A stretch of 64,000 nucleotides of DNA from Endozoicomonas sp965261315 (GTDB lineage Bacteria > Pseudomonadota > Gammaproteobacteria > Pseudomonadales > Endozoicomonadaceae). Each line of letters starts with the position of its first letter. Positions within the stretch are counted from its first letter, which is position 1. The translations under genes were made by a program, and so were the position numbers. Positions 34,460 to 44,011 of this stretch are shown piece after piece. Under the pieces are notes generated by a model. It was not told the DNA's origin, made no database searches, and saw only the letters and a list, made by a program, of their open reading frames with translations. The stretch spans positions 4,330 to 68,329 of the forward strand of contig CBDHDM010000006.1 in assembly GCA_965261315.1 (NCBI GenBank), in the 5' to 3' direction.

Positions 34460-35384
34460 ATGGGTATGGAAATCACTGCAATCGCCTTTGTAGTACTGAT
34501 TGCGGTTCTTATAACGACCGGTGTTCGGATGGTGCCACAGGGTTTTAATTACACGGTGGAGCGTTTTGGCAAATACACCAAGACTCTGAGGCCTGGTTTG
34601 CATGTGATTGTTCCCGTGATTTGATACCGTCGGGAAAAAAATTAATATGATGGAACAGGTGCTGGACATTCCACCCCAGGAAATTATCAGTGCTGACAAT
34701 GCACAGGTGACTACGGATGCGGTCTGTTTTTATCTGGTTCAGGATGCGGTGAAAGCATCTTACGAAGTGAATGATTTGGACAGAGCCATGAAAAATCTGG
34801 TGATGACCAATATTCGTGCCGTTTTTAGGCTCTATGGAATTGGATGAAATGCTGTCCAACCGCGATCGAATTAACAGTCAGCTGCTGGTCAAGGTTGATG
34901 AAGCCACTGATCCCTGGGGTCTTAAAGTTACTCGAATTGAGTTGCTGGATATTGCACCTCCAGCAGACCTGGTAGAGGCAATGGCCAGGCAAATGAAGGC
35001 TGAGCGTGAAAAACGTGCTCAGATTCTCGAGGCAGAAGGTGCCCCGTGAAGCAGCCATTAAGGTTGCAGAAGGTGAAAAACAGGCTCAGATTCTGAAGGC
35101 CGAGGGTGAGCTGGAAGCTGCCAAGCGTGAAGCTGAAGCCAGGAGAGCGTCTTGCTGAAGCTGAGGCCGTGGCAACTGCGATGGTATCCAAAGCCATTGC
35201 TGAGGGTGATCATCGCGCCATTAACTATTTTGTTGCCCAGAAATATGTAGAGGCCCTGACCGATGTGGCATCTGCAGATAACAGCAAGGTTATCATGATG
35301 CCTTTGGAGGCCAGCAGTGTCATTGGTTCTATTGCCGGCATTAAGGAGTTGGTGGGTGAAGTAACCAGTAATAAGGCAAGCTGA
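34460..35384 (+). pseudogene. qmcA: SPFH/band-7 membrane protease-regulator protein QmcA, four frameshifts
   Basis: A stomatin/prohibitin-type protein anchored in the inner membrane, about 305 residues when repaired. The opening MGMEITAIAFVVLIAVLITTGVR is the membrane anchor. VPQGFNYTVERFGKYTKTLRPG and INMMEQVLDIPPQEIISADNAQVTTDAVCF are strict family signatures. Four one-base insertions interrupt it, near 34620 (TTT for TT), 34827 (a five-T run), 35044 (CCCC for CCC) and 35145. Deleting one base at each restores a continuous QmcA ending EASSVIGSIAGIKELVGE. It is paired with an NfeD gene, as usual. Confidence 0.87.
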
Positions 35385-35834
35385 TGGATATAGCTTTTAC
35401 ACTGCAGCCATGGCATTGGCTTATTCCTTGTTTTCCTGTTCCTGGGTGCTGAAGCACTTGGGGCCGGAGGGTTTCTGCTGGGCAGTGCCATTGCCGCGGC
35501 AGTGGTCTCTCTCTGGCTCTGGCTGTTGCCGGAGATGGGCTGGCCTGTTCAACTGTTGATTTTTGGTATTGGTAGTTTGCTGTTTACGTTGGCCTACTGG
35601 AAGCTGTTCCGAAACGTCAATAATAAGAACGATAGCCCTGAGCTGAATAACCGTGCCCTGCAATTGGTTGGACGAACCATCACGCTTGAGCATGACCTGC
35701 CTGCTGGCCAGAGTCGTCTTCAGATTGGCGATACGCTCTGGAAAGTGGAATCTGACCGGAATATATCCCAGGGTTGCAAAGTTTCTGTGACTGGCCATCG
35801 GGGGATGGTGTTATTGGTCAGGGAGCAGGTTTAA
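35384..35834 (+). pseudogene. NfeD-like membrane protein, one frameshift
   Basis: NfeD/YbbJ partner of QmcA. The ATG overlaps the qmcA stop (TGATG). MDIAFTLQPWHWLI is followed by one extra C near 35428; then LVFLFLGAEALGAGGFLLGSAIAAAVVSLW and two more membrane segments, and the soluble OB-fold domain LVGRTITLEHDLPAGQSRLQIGDTLWKVESD. The downstream part is open from 35502. The frameshift belongs to the same cluster as those in qmcA. Confidence 0.83.
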
Positions 35835-36100
35835 AGTATAAGGGAGTAAGTCTGTCGATTTTATTGGGGCAGGCATACTCCCTTCTGTTAGCAGCATTTA
35901 TATCTTTTTAGCCCATCTGGCATCTTCCGGGAAAAGTATTTCCATCTGTTGCAGGGTTGAGACTCCTTTACGCTTTCTTTATGCTTGTCCTCCTTCAATG
36001 GGACGATTGTATTTCTTTTTCGGTTCCCCTGATTGATGTCGAGATTTCCAGTCTGATGAGTGCTGGATAGTCAATGTTTTTCACCTTGCAGGATGTTCGA

Positions 36101-37249
36101 ATGCAACCCAGTAATACAACCGAGTCGACGCAATCGAAAGGTCTGGTTGTTCAGTGGCTTTTTGTCGCGCTGATGATCTACCTACTGTTGGTCGCTGTCG
36201 GGATGATAGGGTCTGGCTTTAAGTGGGCTTCTGGTGGTGCTGAAGGAGCACGTCAGTTATTTGCTTTTGCCACCAACCCCATAATGGGGCTGGTGGCGGG
36301 TGCCCTGGCAACGGCGGTTGTGCAATCATCCAGCACAGTGACTTCTGTTATTGTCGGGCTTGTTGCTGGTGGCTTACCGGTAGCTACGGCCATTCCCATG
36401 ATTATGGGCGCCAATATTGGTACAACAGTTACCAATACTCTCGTCAGTATGGGGCATATTGGTAAAAAGAAAGAGTTCCGTCGTGCATTTTCGGCGGCCA
36501 CTGTTCATGATTTTTTTAATCTGATGGCGGTTATGATCTTTCTTCCGCTGGAAATCATGACAGGCTTTCTGGCCAAAGGCTCTGACCTTCTGGCGAACCT
36601 GCTGGTGGGCGGTGATACTGTCAGTATCAAAGGATTTAACTTTGTTAAAATAATAACGGCTCCGACAGTGGATCTGTTTAAAGGGCTTTATGGTTCATTA
36701 CCTGATCTTTGGGCGGGTGTGTGCCTGGCGCTGACAGGGCTTGCTTTTATTTTTATCTCCATTATTTATCTGGGCAAGTTGTTGAAGCACCTTATGGTTG
36801 GTAAAGCCAAGCAGATTTTACACAAAGCGGTGGGACGTGGGCCGACAACGGGTATTTTCTCGGGCATGATGATGACCATTGCGGTTCAATCTTCTTCAAC
36901 CTGCACCAGTTTGATTGTTCCTTTGGCAGGTAATGGTATTTTCAAGCTGAAAGAAATATACCCATTTACCCTGGGTTCCAATATTGGTACCACGATTACA
37001 GCGTTGCTGGCAGCAACTGCGGTTCAGGGCGCGATGGGCTTTTTTGCTTTGCAGATAGCATTGGTGCACCTATTGTTTAATGTTTCAGCGGTGCTTTTGA
37101 TTTACACTATTCCCTTCCTTCGTAATATTCCACCCAAGCTGGCTCGCCGTTTTGCCCAGGTGGCAAGCCGGAATAAATGGATGGTACTGGTCTATGTGGT
37201 GGGCGTCTTTTTTATTCTACCCGCTATCCTGATCGCTATTACTGCCTGA
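36101..37249 (+). CDS. Na/Pi cotransporter family protein
   Basis: A 382-residue inner-membrane protein of the NptA/PF02690 sodium-phosphate symporter family. The duplicated QSSS signature is present: ATAVVQSSSTVTSVIVGLVAGG in the first half and MTIAVQSSSTCTSLIVPLAGNG in the second, each followed by a GANIGTT/GSNIGTT segment. The ATG at 36101 has AGGA about 10 bases upstream; an earlier ATG at 36074 has no support. A small coiled-coil gene follows 10 bases downstream and is probably cotranscribed. Confidence 0.9.
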   Translation: MQPSNTTESTQSKGLVVQWLFVALMIYLLLVAVGMIGSGFKWASGGAEGARQLFAFATNPIMGLVAGALATAVVQSSSTVTSVIVGLVAGGLPVATAIPMIMGANIGTTVTNTLVSMGHIGKKKEFRRAFSAATVHDFFNLMAVMIFLPLEIMTGFLAKGSDLLANLLVGGDTVSIKGFNFVKIITAPTVDLFKGLYGSLPDLWAGVCLALTGLAFIFISIIYLGKLLKHLMVGKAKQILHKAVGRGPTTGIFSGMMMTIAVQSSSTCTSLIVPLAGNGIFKLKEIYPFTLGSNIGTTITALLAATAVQGAMGFFALQIALVHLLFNVSAVLLIYTIPFLRNIPPKLARRFAQVASRNKWMVLVYVVGVFFILPAILIAITA

Positions 37250-37259
37250 GGAGATCATC

Positions 37260-37529
37260 ATGACAACACTTAAGGAATATAAGGCACACAAGAAGGAGCT
37301 GAAGGCTCAGATTAAAGAGGTCAAGGCAACGTTAAAACGTCTTGAAAAAGAGCTGGAAGCTGAGCGGCAGGATATGCAGCATGAGGAAGTTGATCACCTG
37401 GATGAATATCTAGACAAGGCTGAACCGCATTTTGTTGATGTCAAAAAGCTGGGTGTATCTGCTATTGATGATTTCAAGAAGTCTGTAACGAAGCTGATGA
37501 GTTCGATTACGGGTTCCCAAAAGAAATAA
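37260..37529 (+). CDS. Small coiled-coil hypothetical protein
   Basis: An 89-residue, highly charged protein. The first ~40 residues are a Lys/Glu-rich coiled coil (LKAQIKEVKATLKRLEKELEAE), and the rest has no recognisable family. The start is behind GAGGAGATC, ten bases after the Na/Pi transporter gene. It may modulate that transporter, but this rests on position only. A bidirectional terminator follows. Confidence 0.75.
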   Translation: MTTLKEYKAHKKELKAQIKEVKATLKRLEKELEAERQDMQHEEVDHLDEYLDKAEPHFVDVKKLGVSAIDDFKKSVTKLMSSITGSQKK

Positions 37530-37565
37530 TCGTCAGCTCTTTGTTAAAATGATGGGTTGAATAAA

Positions 37566-37593
37566 GCCAGCAATTATTTGCTGGCTTTATTTT
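37566..37593. terminator. Bidirectional intrinsic terminator
   Basis: GCCAGCAA-TTAT-TTGCTGGC, a perfect 8-bp stem flanked by AAATAAA on the left and TTTATTTT on the right. It serves the rightward coiled-coil gene and lies at the 3' end of the convergent 69-residue gene. Confidence 0.88.
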
Positions 37594-37783
37594 GTACCTC
37601 ATCAATCATGCCTGCAAGCCCTTGACGCTTCCCCAATGTTACTTCAAACCAGGTTTCTTTGGCGTAGCGTGGGAATTCGTAGCGAAGGTAGTAACCATCC
37701 TTGTACACCGAGAGGTCAAAACTTCTTGCCAGAACACCGGCAGCAAGAAGAATAAGGAAAACAGCAGAAAGTAATTTATACAT
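37574..37783 (-). CDS. Small predicted exported protein
   Basis: A 69-residue protein with a hydrophobic N-terminus (LLSAVFLILLAAGVLARS) that reads as a signal peptide or membrane anchor, and a short Tyr-rich mature part (YKDGYYLRYEFPRYAKETWFEV). The stop codon lies in the loop of the terminator. I recognise no family; it could be a periplasmic factor. Confidence 0.6.
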   Translation of the reverse strand: MYKLLSAVFLILLAAGVLARSFDLSVYKDGYYLRYEFPRYAKETWFEVTLGKRQGLAGMIDEVQNKASK

Positions 37784-37901
37784 GAGAATGCCCCCAAAAA
37801 AGTATCATCCATGAAATACTTCAAATTCAGTCTAGCATGATGCGGGGCTTATTGTATTCCGCTGAGGGCAGGCCAGGTGAGATGACTTCACTTCACAATA
37901 T

Positions 37902-38216
37902 TCATATTACATGCTTCAACACCAGAAATGACAGCATACCAAGGATAACGGTCATTAATGTGTTTCTTGTGGCCAGAGCAAGTATGACCACAATAATGCC
38001 TGCAATCAGGTAATGGTTATCCATAGTCAGGGTGAAATAGTCATCCCGGATAAAAACAATCGGTGCGGCAATCGCTGTTAGCACGGCTGGCGCAGAGAAA
38101 CTCAACATCTTCTGGACATTCTCACTGAGCTTCAGCGGCAACCAAGGCTCCATCAGAAGAAAACGGCTACCAAAAACCAGGGCCGCAACGGTTAGAAGAA
38201 TAACCCAGGTATCCAT
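37902..38216 (-). CDS. azlD: Branched-chain amino acid exporter small subunit AzlD
   Basis: A 104-residue protein with four hydrophobic segments (MDTWVILLTVAALVFGSRFLL at the start, ending ILGMLSFLVLKHVI). AzlD works with AzlC to export branched-chain or similar amino acids across the inner membrane. Its ATG overlaps the azlC stop (TAATG), so the pair is coupled. Confidence 0.9.
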   Translation of the reverse strand: MDTWVILLTVAALVFGSRFLLMEPWLPLKLSENVQKMLSFSAPAVLTAIAAPIVFIRDDYFTLTMDNHYLIAGIIVVILALATRNTLMTVILGMLSFLVLKHVI

Positions 38217-38941
38217 TAATCCTCTCCTTTAGCGGTTGCTTTGGCATATGCAAACGCTGCCAGCATGGCCAGAGGTGCAGAAATCAGTAGTCCAGCCTGA
38301 ATATGCATCGCCTCACAAATGACAGATGTCACCAGCGCCGTGAGGACACAGACGAGTACAGAGGCATTTTTGATGGTCGGGATGACAAGAGCAATAAAGG
38401 TTGCAGCAATGGCGAAATCAAGCCCCAGGGCATCCAGGTTTTCAATGCTTTCTCCGGCAACGATGCCGCCCAGAGTGGCCAGGTTCCAGCCAAGGTAGAA
38501 GCACAGTCCTCCACCCAGTGCGTACCAGCGGTCAAAGCGCTTTAGCTGGCCAGGATTGGCAATGGCAAACAGCTCATCAGTTAACAGAAACCCTAGTGCC
38601 AGACGCCATCTGAGGGGCAGGGGGCTAATGTTCTTGCGCATAACCATGGAATACAGGAAGTGACGGGATGTGATCAGCAATGCTGAAATAAGGATGCTAC
38701 TCAATCCGACGCCAGCCTGAATCATTCCCATGATGGCCAGCTGAACGGCACCGGCAAAGATAATGCCGGATAATGCCTGGCTTTGAATGGGGTCAAAACC
38801 AGACTCAATGGCCAGCGAGCCGGTCAGAATGCCCCATGGCAGGACGGCGACAGTCAGTGGAATGATTGCTGCAGCACCTTTGAGAAAGGCCCTGAGTTTT
38901 TCATTACTATTGGAATATTGAACAACTTCAACCTGATTCAT
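38216..38941 (-). CDS. azlC: Branched-chain amino acid exporter large subunit AzlC
   Basis: A 241-residue inner-membrane protein. The AzlC opening FLKGAAAIIPLTVAVLPWGILTGSLAIESGF and the segment GIIFAGAVQLAIMGMIQAG, then TSRHFLYSMVMRKN and LLTDELFAIAN, are family signatures. It forms the large subunit of the AzlCD exporter. It is the first gene of a two-gene leftward operon, with no visible regulator gene next to it. Confidence 0.92.
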   Translation of the reverse strand: MNQVEVVQYSNSNEKLRAFLKGAAAIIPLTVAVLPWGILTGSLAIESGFDPIQSQALSGIIFAGAVQLAIMGMIQAGVGLSSILISALLITSRHFLYSMVMRKNISPLPLRWRLALGFLLTDELFAIANPGQLKRFDRWYALGGGLCFYLGWNLATLGGIVAGESIENLDALGLDFAIAATFIALVIPTIKNASVLVCVLTALVTSVICEAMHIQAGLLISAPLAMLAAFAYAKATAKGED

Positions 38942-39074
38942 AACAACGCTTGACCTTCACTGGTGTCAGACTCCAGATAAAAAAGGGGAATTCCTATATA
39001 GACAGACGATAAGAAGAATAGTTTGTTATGGATGTAAAATAGACCATTTTTGGTCGATTTATACCGTGATACAC

Positions 39075-40457
39075 CTACCACGTTTTTATTCTTGTTCGCC
39101 AGAGCAGTAGGATTGTACAAAAACTATTGCCTAATATACCAGCCAGTAAACCACCCGTTGCGATTATTGATTCAGGTGCCAGCCACTTCCAGAGGAAAAG
39201 ACAGAGAAGCCCTGCAATACAGGGCAGGTAAAAGTGCAGTTTAGGGAGTCTGGGATAGAACAGTGCAACGAACAGGGGGGGAAGCAAAGTTGGCCCCCAG
39301 GCTTCGAAAGTTCCCAGCAGTACATCCAGAATATCATTCACCTGCAGGGCAATAATGACAGCACCAGTCCCGATAACCACGGTGGCGATACGTCCCAGCA
39401 TAAGTTGTTTCCGGTCTGACAAAGGGCTTGTTACCGCAGGCAGCATATCATTGGAAAAAGCAATGGCCGCGGTGTTCAGATAACTGTCACAAGAAGACAT
39501 GATTGCCGCCAGTAAGCCTGATACGACAAACAGTTTAAGCCAGAATGGCAGTACACTCAGTAAGATGTTGAAGGTGTACTGACTTTCCTGGCCGGGCTTC
39601 AACAGATTGGCAATCAGGCCAATCAGGCCAATCAGGCCGCAAAGCAGAATAACGGCAAAAATAACCGCAGCGGTTAATTCCATTGCTTTGCTGGCATCTT
39701 GATGACTTCGTGCCATGGTTATCCGCTGGATGGATATTGGAATCAGGGCATCCCCGAACAGGAATCCAAAAAACACAATGAACAGCGTGGGTATTTGCCC
39801 GGTAAAACTGCTCTGGATGTTTTGTAAGCGTAATTGCTGATAGGTTGATTCGATGCCTCCAAGAAACCATATCCCCCAAATGGTCAGTGCGATCAATGAT
39901 AGCAGCAGGATGATTGCCTGGATGACATCAGTCGTAACGACAGAACGTACGCCACCCAGACTGCTGTAAAGAATGATACTGATGATCAGAAATGCTGCAA
40001 CGGGGGTTTCCCAGCCGGGTATCAGCATGGTCACCACTCTCTGCATGGCAATCACCTGGGCTGTGACAATGCCCATACAGAATATCAGCCAGAGAGCTCC
40101 ACTGATAAATCGAATGTCTTTTCCTCCATAGACGTTGCCAAGAATTTCACCGGATGAGAGGCAGTTCCGCCATTGATAAATCCTTGGTGCCAGCCCTGCG
40201 GTTAACCATAGCTGAAATGCAAAACCGAGGCAGCCCAGTGGGTAAATCCACTCACCCTGATAGGCTTTCTCTGCATTCCCCATAATGACTCCGGCGCCAA
40301 CACCGCTGGCGAGGATAGTGCAATAGATGGTCAGTGTGCCAAAGGCATCCCTGTCGAGGGCAAAGGTTGCAAAAATTCGAATGGATCTCAATTGATACAG
40401 ACTGACCAGCAGGAATAGCAGGGGGGGAAGAAGGAGTAAAGTGATGGTCATGATCAT
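39075..40457 (-). CDS. Sodium:solute symporter family protein
   Basis: A 460-residue membrane protein of the SSS family (LeuT fold, about 12-13 helices). GVGAGVIMGNAEKAYQGEWIYPLG is the substrate/sodium region, SSLGGVRSVVTTDVIQAIILL is the signature also seen in PutP and pantothenate symporters, and GLLAAIMSSCDSYLNTAAIAFSND is the C-terminal signature. The substrate is not predictable by eye. The gene is divergent from a predicted sialidase, which makes sialic acid or another sugar a reasonable guess. Confidence 0.9.
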   Translation of the reverse strand: MIMTITLLLLPPLLFLLVSLYQLRSIRIFATFALDRDAFGTLTIYCTILASGVGAGVIMGNAEKAYQGEWIYPLGCLGFAFQLWLTAGLAPRIYQWRNCLSSGEILGNVYGGKDIRFISGALWLIFCMGIVTAQVIAMQRVVTMLIPGWETPVAAFLIISIILYSSLGGVRSVVTTDVIQAIILLLSLIALTIWGIWFLGGIESTYQQLRLQNIQSSFTGQIPTLFIVFFGFLFGDALIPISIQRITMARSHQDASKAMELTAAVIFAVILLCGLIGLIGLIANLLKPGQESQYTFNILLSVLPFWLKLFVVSGLLAAIMSSCDSYLNTAAIAFSNDMLPAVTSPLSDRKQLMLGRIATVVIGTGAVIIALQVNDILDVLLGTFEAWGPTLLPPLFVALFYPRLPKLHFYLPCIAGLLCLFLWKWLAPESIIATGGLLAGILGNSFCTILLLWRTRIKTW

Positions 40458-40614
40458 TGGTTTTATAAGACTGATGATAAGGTTAATGGGGAGTCAGGCT
40501 AATGGTATTGGGTATTGGGCATTTGCCATTCAGAGTAGAGCGTCTATATAAAGACCTGTCGTATTTCAGAAAGTTTATCCGCAATCGATTTGAATATGCT
40601 TTGCTGCTTGAATA

Positions 40615-41661
40615 ATGATCGGCTTAATTCTTATGCTAATCAGATATATTGTCCTTCTTATTGTCCCGGCAATGGCCTTCCCAATGACCCCTGCAAACGA
40701 AAATCTATTAAAAACACATAGCAAAGCGTATGTTGTATCAACAGATGACCTGCCCACTCGATCCTGTCATGCTGCAACCTTGGCGGAAGTTGCTCCGGGG
40801 CGGCTTATGGCAGCCTGGTTTGGAGGGAGTCAGGAAGGGCAGAGTGATGTACGTATATGGGGGGCGCATTATCAGCAGGGACAGTGGAGCACGCCTGTAC
40901 TGCTAACTGATTTCTCGTCTGGTACTGGTGGCGAGGCCCACTGGAATCCTGTGCTTTTTAATACTGAAAAAATGCTTAACTTGCATTTTAAAATGGGCGA
41001 ATCACCCAGGCTGTGGCGTGGTTTTTACATGACGTCCTCTGATCAGGGAAAGAGCTGGTCATCTGTCCAGTCTCACCAGGATGGCTTTCTTGGCCCTGTT
41101 CGAAATAAACCCGTTGTTTTGTCTGATGAGCGCCTGATTTACCCTTCCAGTACTGAACATCAAGGGTGGAAGGTTCATTTCGAGTTACAGCAACCTCAGG
41201 GGCCTCTGCGTGTTGATGTTCATGATCCGCAAATGCTTGGGGCCATTCAGCCAGCAATCCTAACTCACCCGGATGGCAGGATTCAGGCGCTTTGTCGAAC
41301 ACAGTCTGGTCTTATTGCAGAGACCTGGTCTTTGGATAACGGGCTTAGCTGGTCAGAGATGCAGCCAACCGGGCTGCCAAATCCGAACTCGGGTATTGAT
41401 GCCATTACGCTTCGCAGTGGTAAGCATTTGTTAGTATACAATCCGGTGGTTGCCGGACGAACGCCTCTGGCGGTGGCCCTGAGTGATGATGGTATTGACT
41501 GGCAACAGGTGATGATACTTGAAGATGGAGATGGTGAGTTTTCTTACCCCGCGGTGATTGAGGGCTCTGAAGGTATTATTCATATTGTTTATACGTGGCA
41601 GAGAAAAGCCATTCGCCACGTTCAGCTATATGTGATTGGTGAGCAGGCGCAGCATCGGTAG
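40615..41661 (+). CDS. Predicted sialidase/neuraminidase-like BNR protein, exported
   Basis: A 348-residue protein with a signal peptide (IRYIVLLIVPAMAFPMT) and BNR/Asp-box-like motifs in a predicted six-bladed propeller: SSDQGKSWSSVQS and SLDNGLSWSEMQP, with WFGGSQEGQSDVRIWG and EGSEGIIHIVYTWQR typical of the bacterial exo-alpha-sialidase-like family (COG4692). It may release sialic acid or another terminal sugar from host glycans; these proteins are often misnamed, so the substrate is not proven. It is divergent from the SSS symporter (158-base gap). Confidence 0.83.
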   Translation: MIGLILMLIRYIVLLIVPAMAFPMTPANENLLKTHSKAYVVSTDDLPTRSCHAATLAEVAPGRLMAAWFGGSQEGQSDVRIWGAHYQQGQWSTPVLLTDFSSGTGGEAHWNPVLFNTEKMLNLHFKMGESPRLWRGFYMTSSDQGKSWSSVQSHQDGFLGPVRNKPVVLSDERLIYPSSTEHQGWKVHFELQQPQGPLRVDVHDPQMLGAIQPAILTHPDGRIQALCRTQSGLIAETWSLDNGLSWSEMQPTGLPNPNSGIDAITLRSGKHLLVYNPVVAGRTPLAVALSDDGIDWQQVMILEDGDGEFSYPAVIEGSEGIIHIVYTWQRKAIRHVQLYVIGEQAQHR

Positions 41662-41717
41662 ATCAAGTATTGATGACTCAAGCTCAAAAACAAGAATCTG
41701 TAGGTTAAGGGAGTGTT

Positions 41718-42188
41718 ATGACCCCTCGTCCGGATATACAGTCAAACCCGTTCTATATTGCTCATGGTCATCTGGTTTTTCAGAATTTTGCCAGCCTTAC
41801 CGGAAAGCCATTGCTGACTTCAGAGTCTGATAAGGAGATCATCAGTGCTATTGATCAAGCGCCTTTTGCATTGGTTTCCCATGGGGCTGGTGATGCCCCA
41901 ATTTTTAATTATGGAAATCAGATTGCCCTGGCATTGTTTGAAATGGAATGGGAAGACTTTACCGCCTTACCTTCCAGAAAGTCTGCAGAGCCACTGCATC
42001 GGGATGAGCGGCAAAGGCTATTACAGGAAGTCGCTACCAAAGGTTATATCGATAACTATTCAGGTGTCCGTATTTCCTCTTCGGGGAAGCGTTTTCTCAT
42101 TGAAAATGCCATTGTCTGGAACCTGATTGATCTGGATGGAGATATCCATGGTCAGGCGGCTATGTTCAATAATTGGCAGTTTTTGTAA
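41718..42188 (+). CDS. MEKHLA domain protein
   Basis: A 156-residue soluble protein of the MEKHLA (PAS-like) family: NYGNQIALALFEMEWEDFTALPSRKSAEPLHRDERQRLL, then YSGVRISSSGKRFLIENAIVWNLID. The domain is related to PAS sensor folds, but its ligand in bacteria is unknown. GGGAGTGTT precedes the ATG, and the gene lies 57 bases after the sialidase, possibly on the same transcript. Confidence 0.88.
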   Translation: MTPRPDIQSNPFYIAHGHLVFQNFASLTGKPLLTSESDKEIISAIDQAPFALVSHGAGDAPIFNYGNQIALALFEMEWEDFTALPSRKSAEPLHRDERQRLLQEVATKGYIDNYSGVRISSSGKRFLIENAIVWNLIDLDGDIHGQAAMFNNWQFL

Positions 42189-42381
42189 TGGTATAGCTTA
42201 AGGTTTGTGGTCATAAGCTTGCTGACTCAGCTTAAACTTATGTCAGACATAGCCTGACTCTTCGAAAAATGAGTCTACATTTTAGTATGTCAGTTCGGGG
42301 GATAAATGTTTGTTAACCCGATCTGAATGGCTCAGCTTGGAACCAGGCTGGGAGATGCCTTCATTTTTCTGGAGTTTGATT

Positions 42382-42690
42382 ATGAAAAAGTCGCTCATTC
42401 TGTTATCTGGGGTGCTCATGTCTGCCGGAGTACTGGCTGTCGGGGCACTTCCTCCGAAGTATCAGAATATTAAAGATGTGAAGGCCATGCTTGAGGTTGT
42501 TGAGAGTAACGATCTTATGGCTTCAGGGCTTCAATCAATCAATATTGAAGAAGGCGTGGTTTATTTTCGTGATGAATGTCGGGCAGTTTTTCGTCGCGAG
42601 AGCTCACAGGAAGATCAACCGCATGGTTTTGTAGGTCCTGCTGCACCTTTAGTACTGGATCATATTGAATGCGGCAGACAAACGCCCTAG
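42382..42690 (+). CDS. Hypothetical exported protein
   Basis: A 102-residue protein with a clear signal peptide (MKKSLILLSGVLMSAGVLAVG). The mature part carries two Cys (DECRAVF, IECGRQ) that could form a disulfide. The ATG at 42382 has TGGAG upstream. I do not recognise the family; it is a periplasmic or secreted small protein. Confidence 0.7.
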   Translation: MKKSLILLSGVLMSAGVLAVGALPPKYQNIKDVKAMLEVVESNDLMASGLQSINIEEGVVYFRDECRAVFRRESSQEDQPHGFVGPAAPLVLDHIECGRQTP

Positions 42691-42815
42691 CAATCCGCTG
42701 TCTATTGCCAAGCACTGTGTTTTTAAATAGTTTTTATACTATTTCATGGGGATTTATCATATTCAGGCTAAGCTCTTAGAAAATCATCTGACAGGTATTC
42801 CCTGAGGTTTTTTTC

Positions 42816-43478
42816 ATGGAGCTTAATGAGATACGTTCCCGGCTGGCCAACCTGAGTACTGCTCACCTTGCCGATGCGGATAAGCGCCTGAGAGTCATCA
42901 GCTCGGCAATACGGCCAGTGCAGTCAGGCCTTAAGCTGATAGGCTGTGCTTATACCGTAAACTGTCATAATGATTTCCTCACTGTTATTAAATCCATTCA
43001 TGACGCACAAGTTGGTGATGTCATTGTTATTGAAACACAGGGCAGTCGACAGGCTGTTGCCGGAGAGTTATTTGTCACTGAGGCCATGCGTAAGGAGATT
43101 GCTGGCTTTGTCATTGATGGCGCTGTTCGTGACACTGCTGCCGTAAGGAAAACAAACCTCCCTGTTTATGCGCACTCTATTACCCCTATGTCTGGGACAT
43201 CAAAAAGGGCATTTCATACCCAGGTCATTGTTGAGTGTGGTGGGGTAACCGTTCACCCCGGTGAGATAGTTTTTGGTGATGATGATGGCTTGCTGATTTT
43301 ATCCCTGGAAGAAGCGGTACGTCTGATTCCTGTTGCAGAAGATATCAAGGCCAAAGAAGAGTTGGTTCTTGCCAGGGTGCAGGATGGTGATTCGTTGTGT
43401 GACCTGATCAATTTTGACGAGCATTGGCGAAAAATCGAGGCTGGTGAACAAAGCGAACTTGCTTTTCTGGTTAACTGA
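42816..43478 (+). CDS. RraA/HMG-aldolase family protein
   Basis: A 220-residue protein of the RraA-like family, which contains 4-hydroxy-4-methyl-2-oxoglutarate aldolases/oxaloacetate decarboxylases and RNase E inhibitors. The key segment is GDVIVIETQGSRQAVAGELFVTEAMRKEIAGFVIDGAVRD, with the metal- and substrate-binding GAVRD. The segment PGEIVFGDDDGLLIL is typical of the aldolase-type subgroup. With about 220 residues it is longer than RraA itself (161), so an aldolase activity is the better guess. Confidence 0.85.
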   Translation: MELNEIRSRLANLSTAHLADADKRLRVISSAIRPVQSGLKLIGCAYTVNCHNDFLTVIKSIHDAQVGDVIVIETQGSRQAVAGELFVTEAMRKEIAGFVIDGAVRDTAAVRKTNLPVYAHSITPMSGTSKRAFHTQVIVECGGVTVHPGEIVFGDDDGLLILSLEEAVRLIPVAEDIKAKEELVLARVQDGDSLCDLINFDEHWRKIEAGEQSELAFLVN

Positions 43479-43634
43479 GGATGGCGTGGAAATACTGATC
43501 AAATGTTGCCCAAAGTGCCGCCTGATATTGTTTTTTATTTTTATGCTCTTCCAGTCCAAAGTTACCTTATTCACTTTGTTTTTTCATTTCAATCGGAGTT
43601 TAAGCTGGAAGAGTTGCATACAGGGACATGCAAA

Positions 43635-43997
43635 ATGACAATAAAAAAAACATCCATTTCTCGATGCTATAAATCTACCTTCCATTCTCTGTCTGCCTAT
43701 ACTGGGTTGCTTGGCCTTTCTCTTGCACTGGCAGGTTGCAGTGGTAGCGATCCAGGCGTAGTTTTGGGTGAAATTCCGATCATGTCTGATAATGACACCG
43801 TACAGAATGCGTATGAGCGCTGTGTTCGTGAAACTCAGGAAGAGCTTGTGAAAGACAATCCGGGCACTTCGGATGATATTTTGACCATTATGTACTCAGG
43901 TGCACTGCAAACCTGTGAGTCAGCAGTGGTCATTACCTGTGATAAAGGGTTGGAAACGGACTCCTGTAAGATCATTCTCGATATTTATAAATCCTGA
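43635..43997 (+). CDS. Hypothetical lipoprotein
   Basis: A 120-residue predicted lipoprotein. The start at 43635 gives a long signal peptide ending in the lipobox LALAGC. The mature part has several Cys (ERCVRET, LQTCES, ITCDKG, DSCKI), suggesting disulfides after export. The upstream open frame (to 43503) is unsupported. No family recognised. Confidence 0.65.
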   Translation: MTIKKTSISRCYKSTFHSLSAYTGLLGLSLALAGCSGSDPGVVLGEIPIMSDNDTVQNAYERCVRETQEELVKDNPGTSDDILTIMYSGALQTCESAVVITCDKGLETDSCKIILDIYKS

Positions 43998-44011
43998 TCA
44001 GTTAGCGGCGC

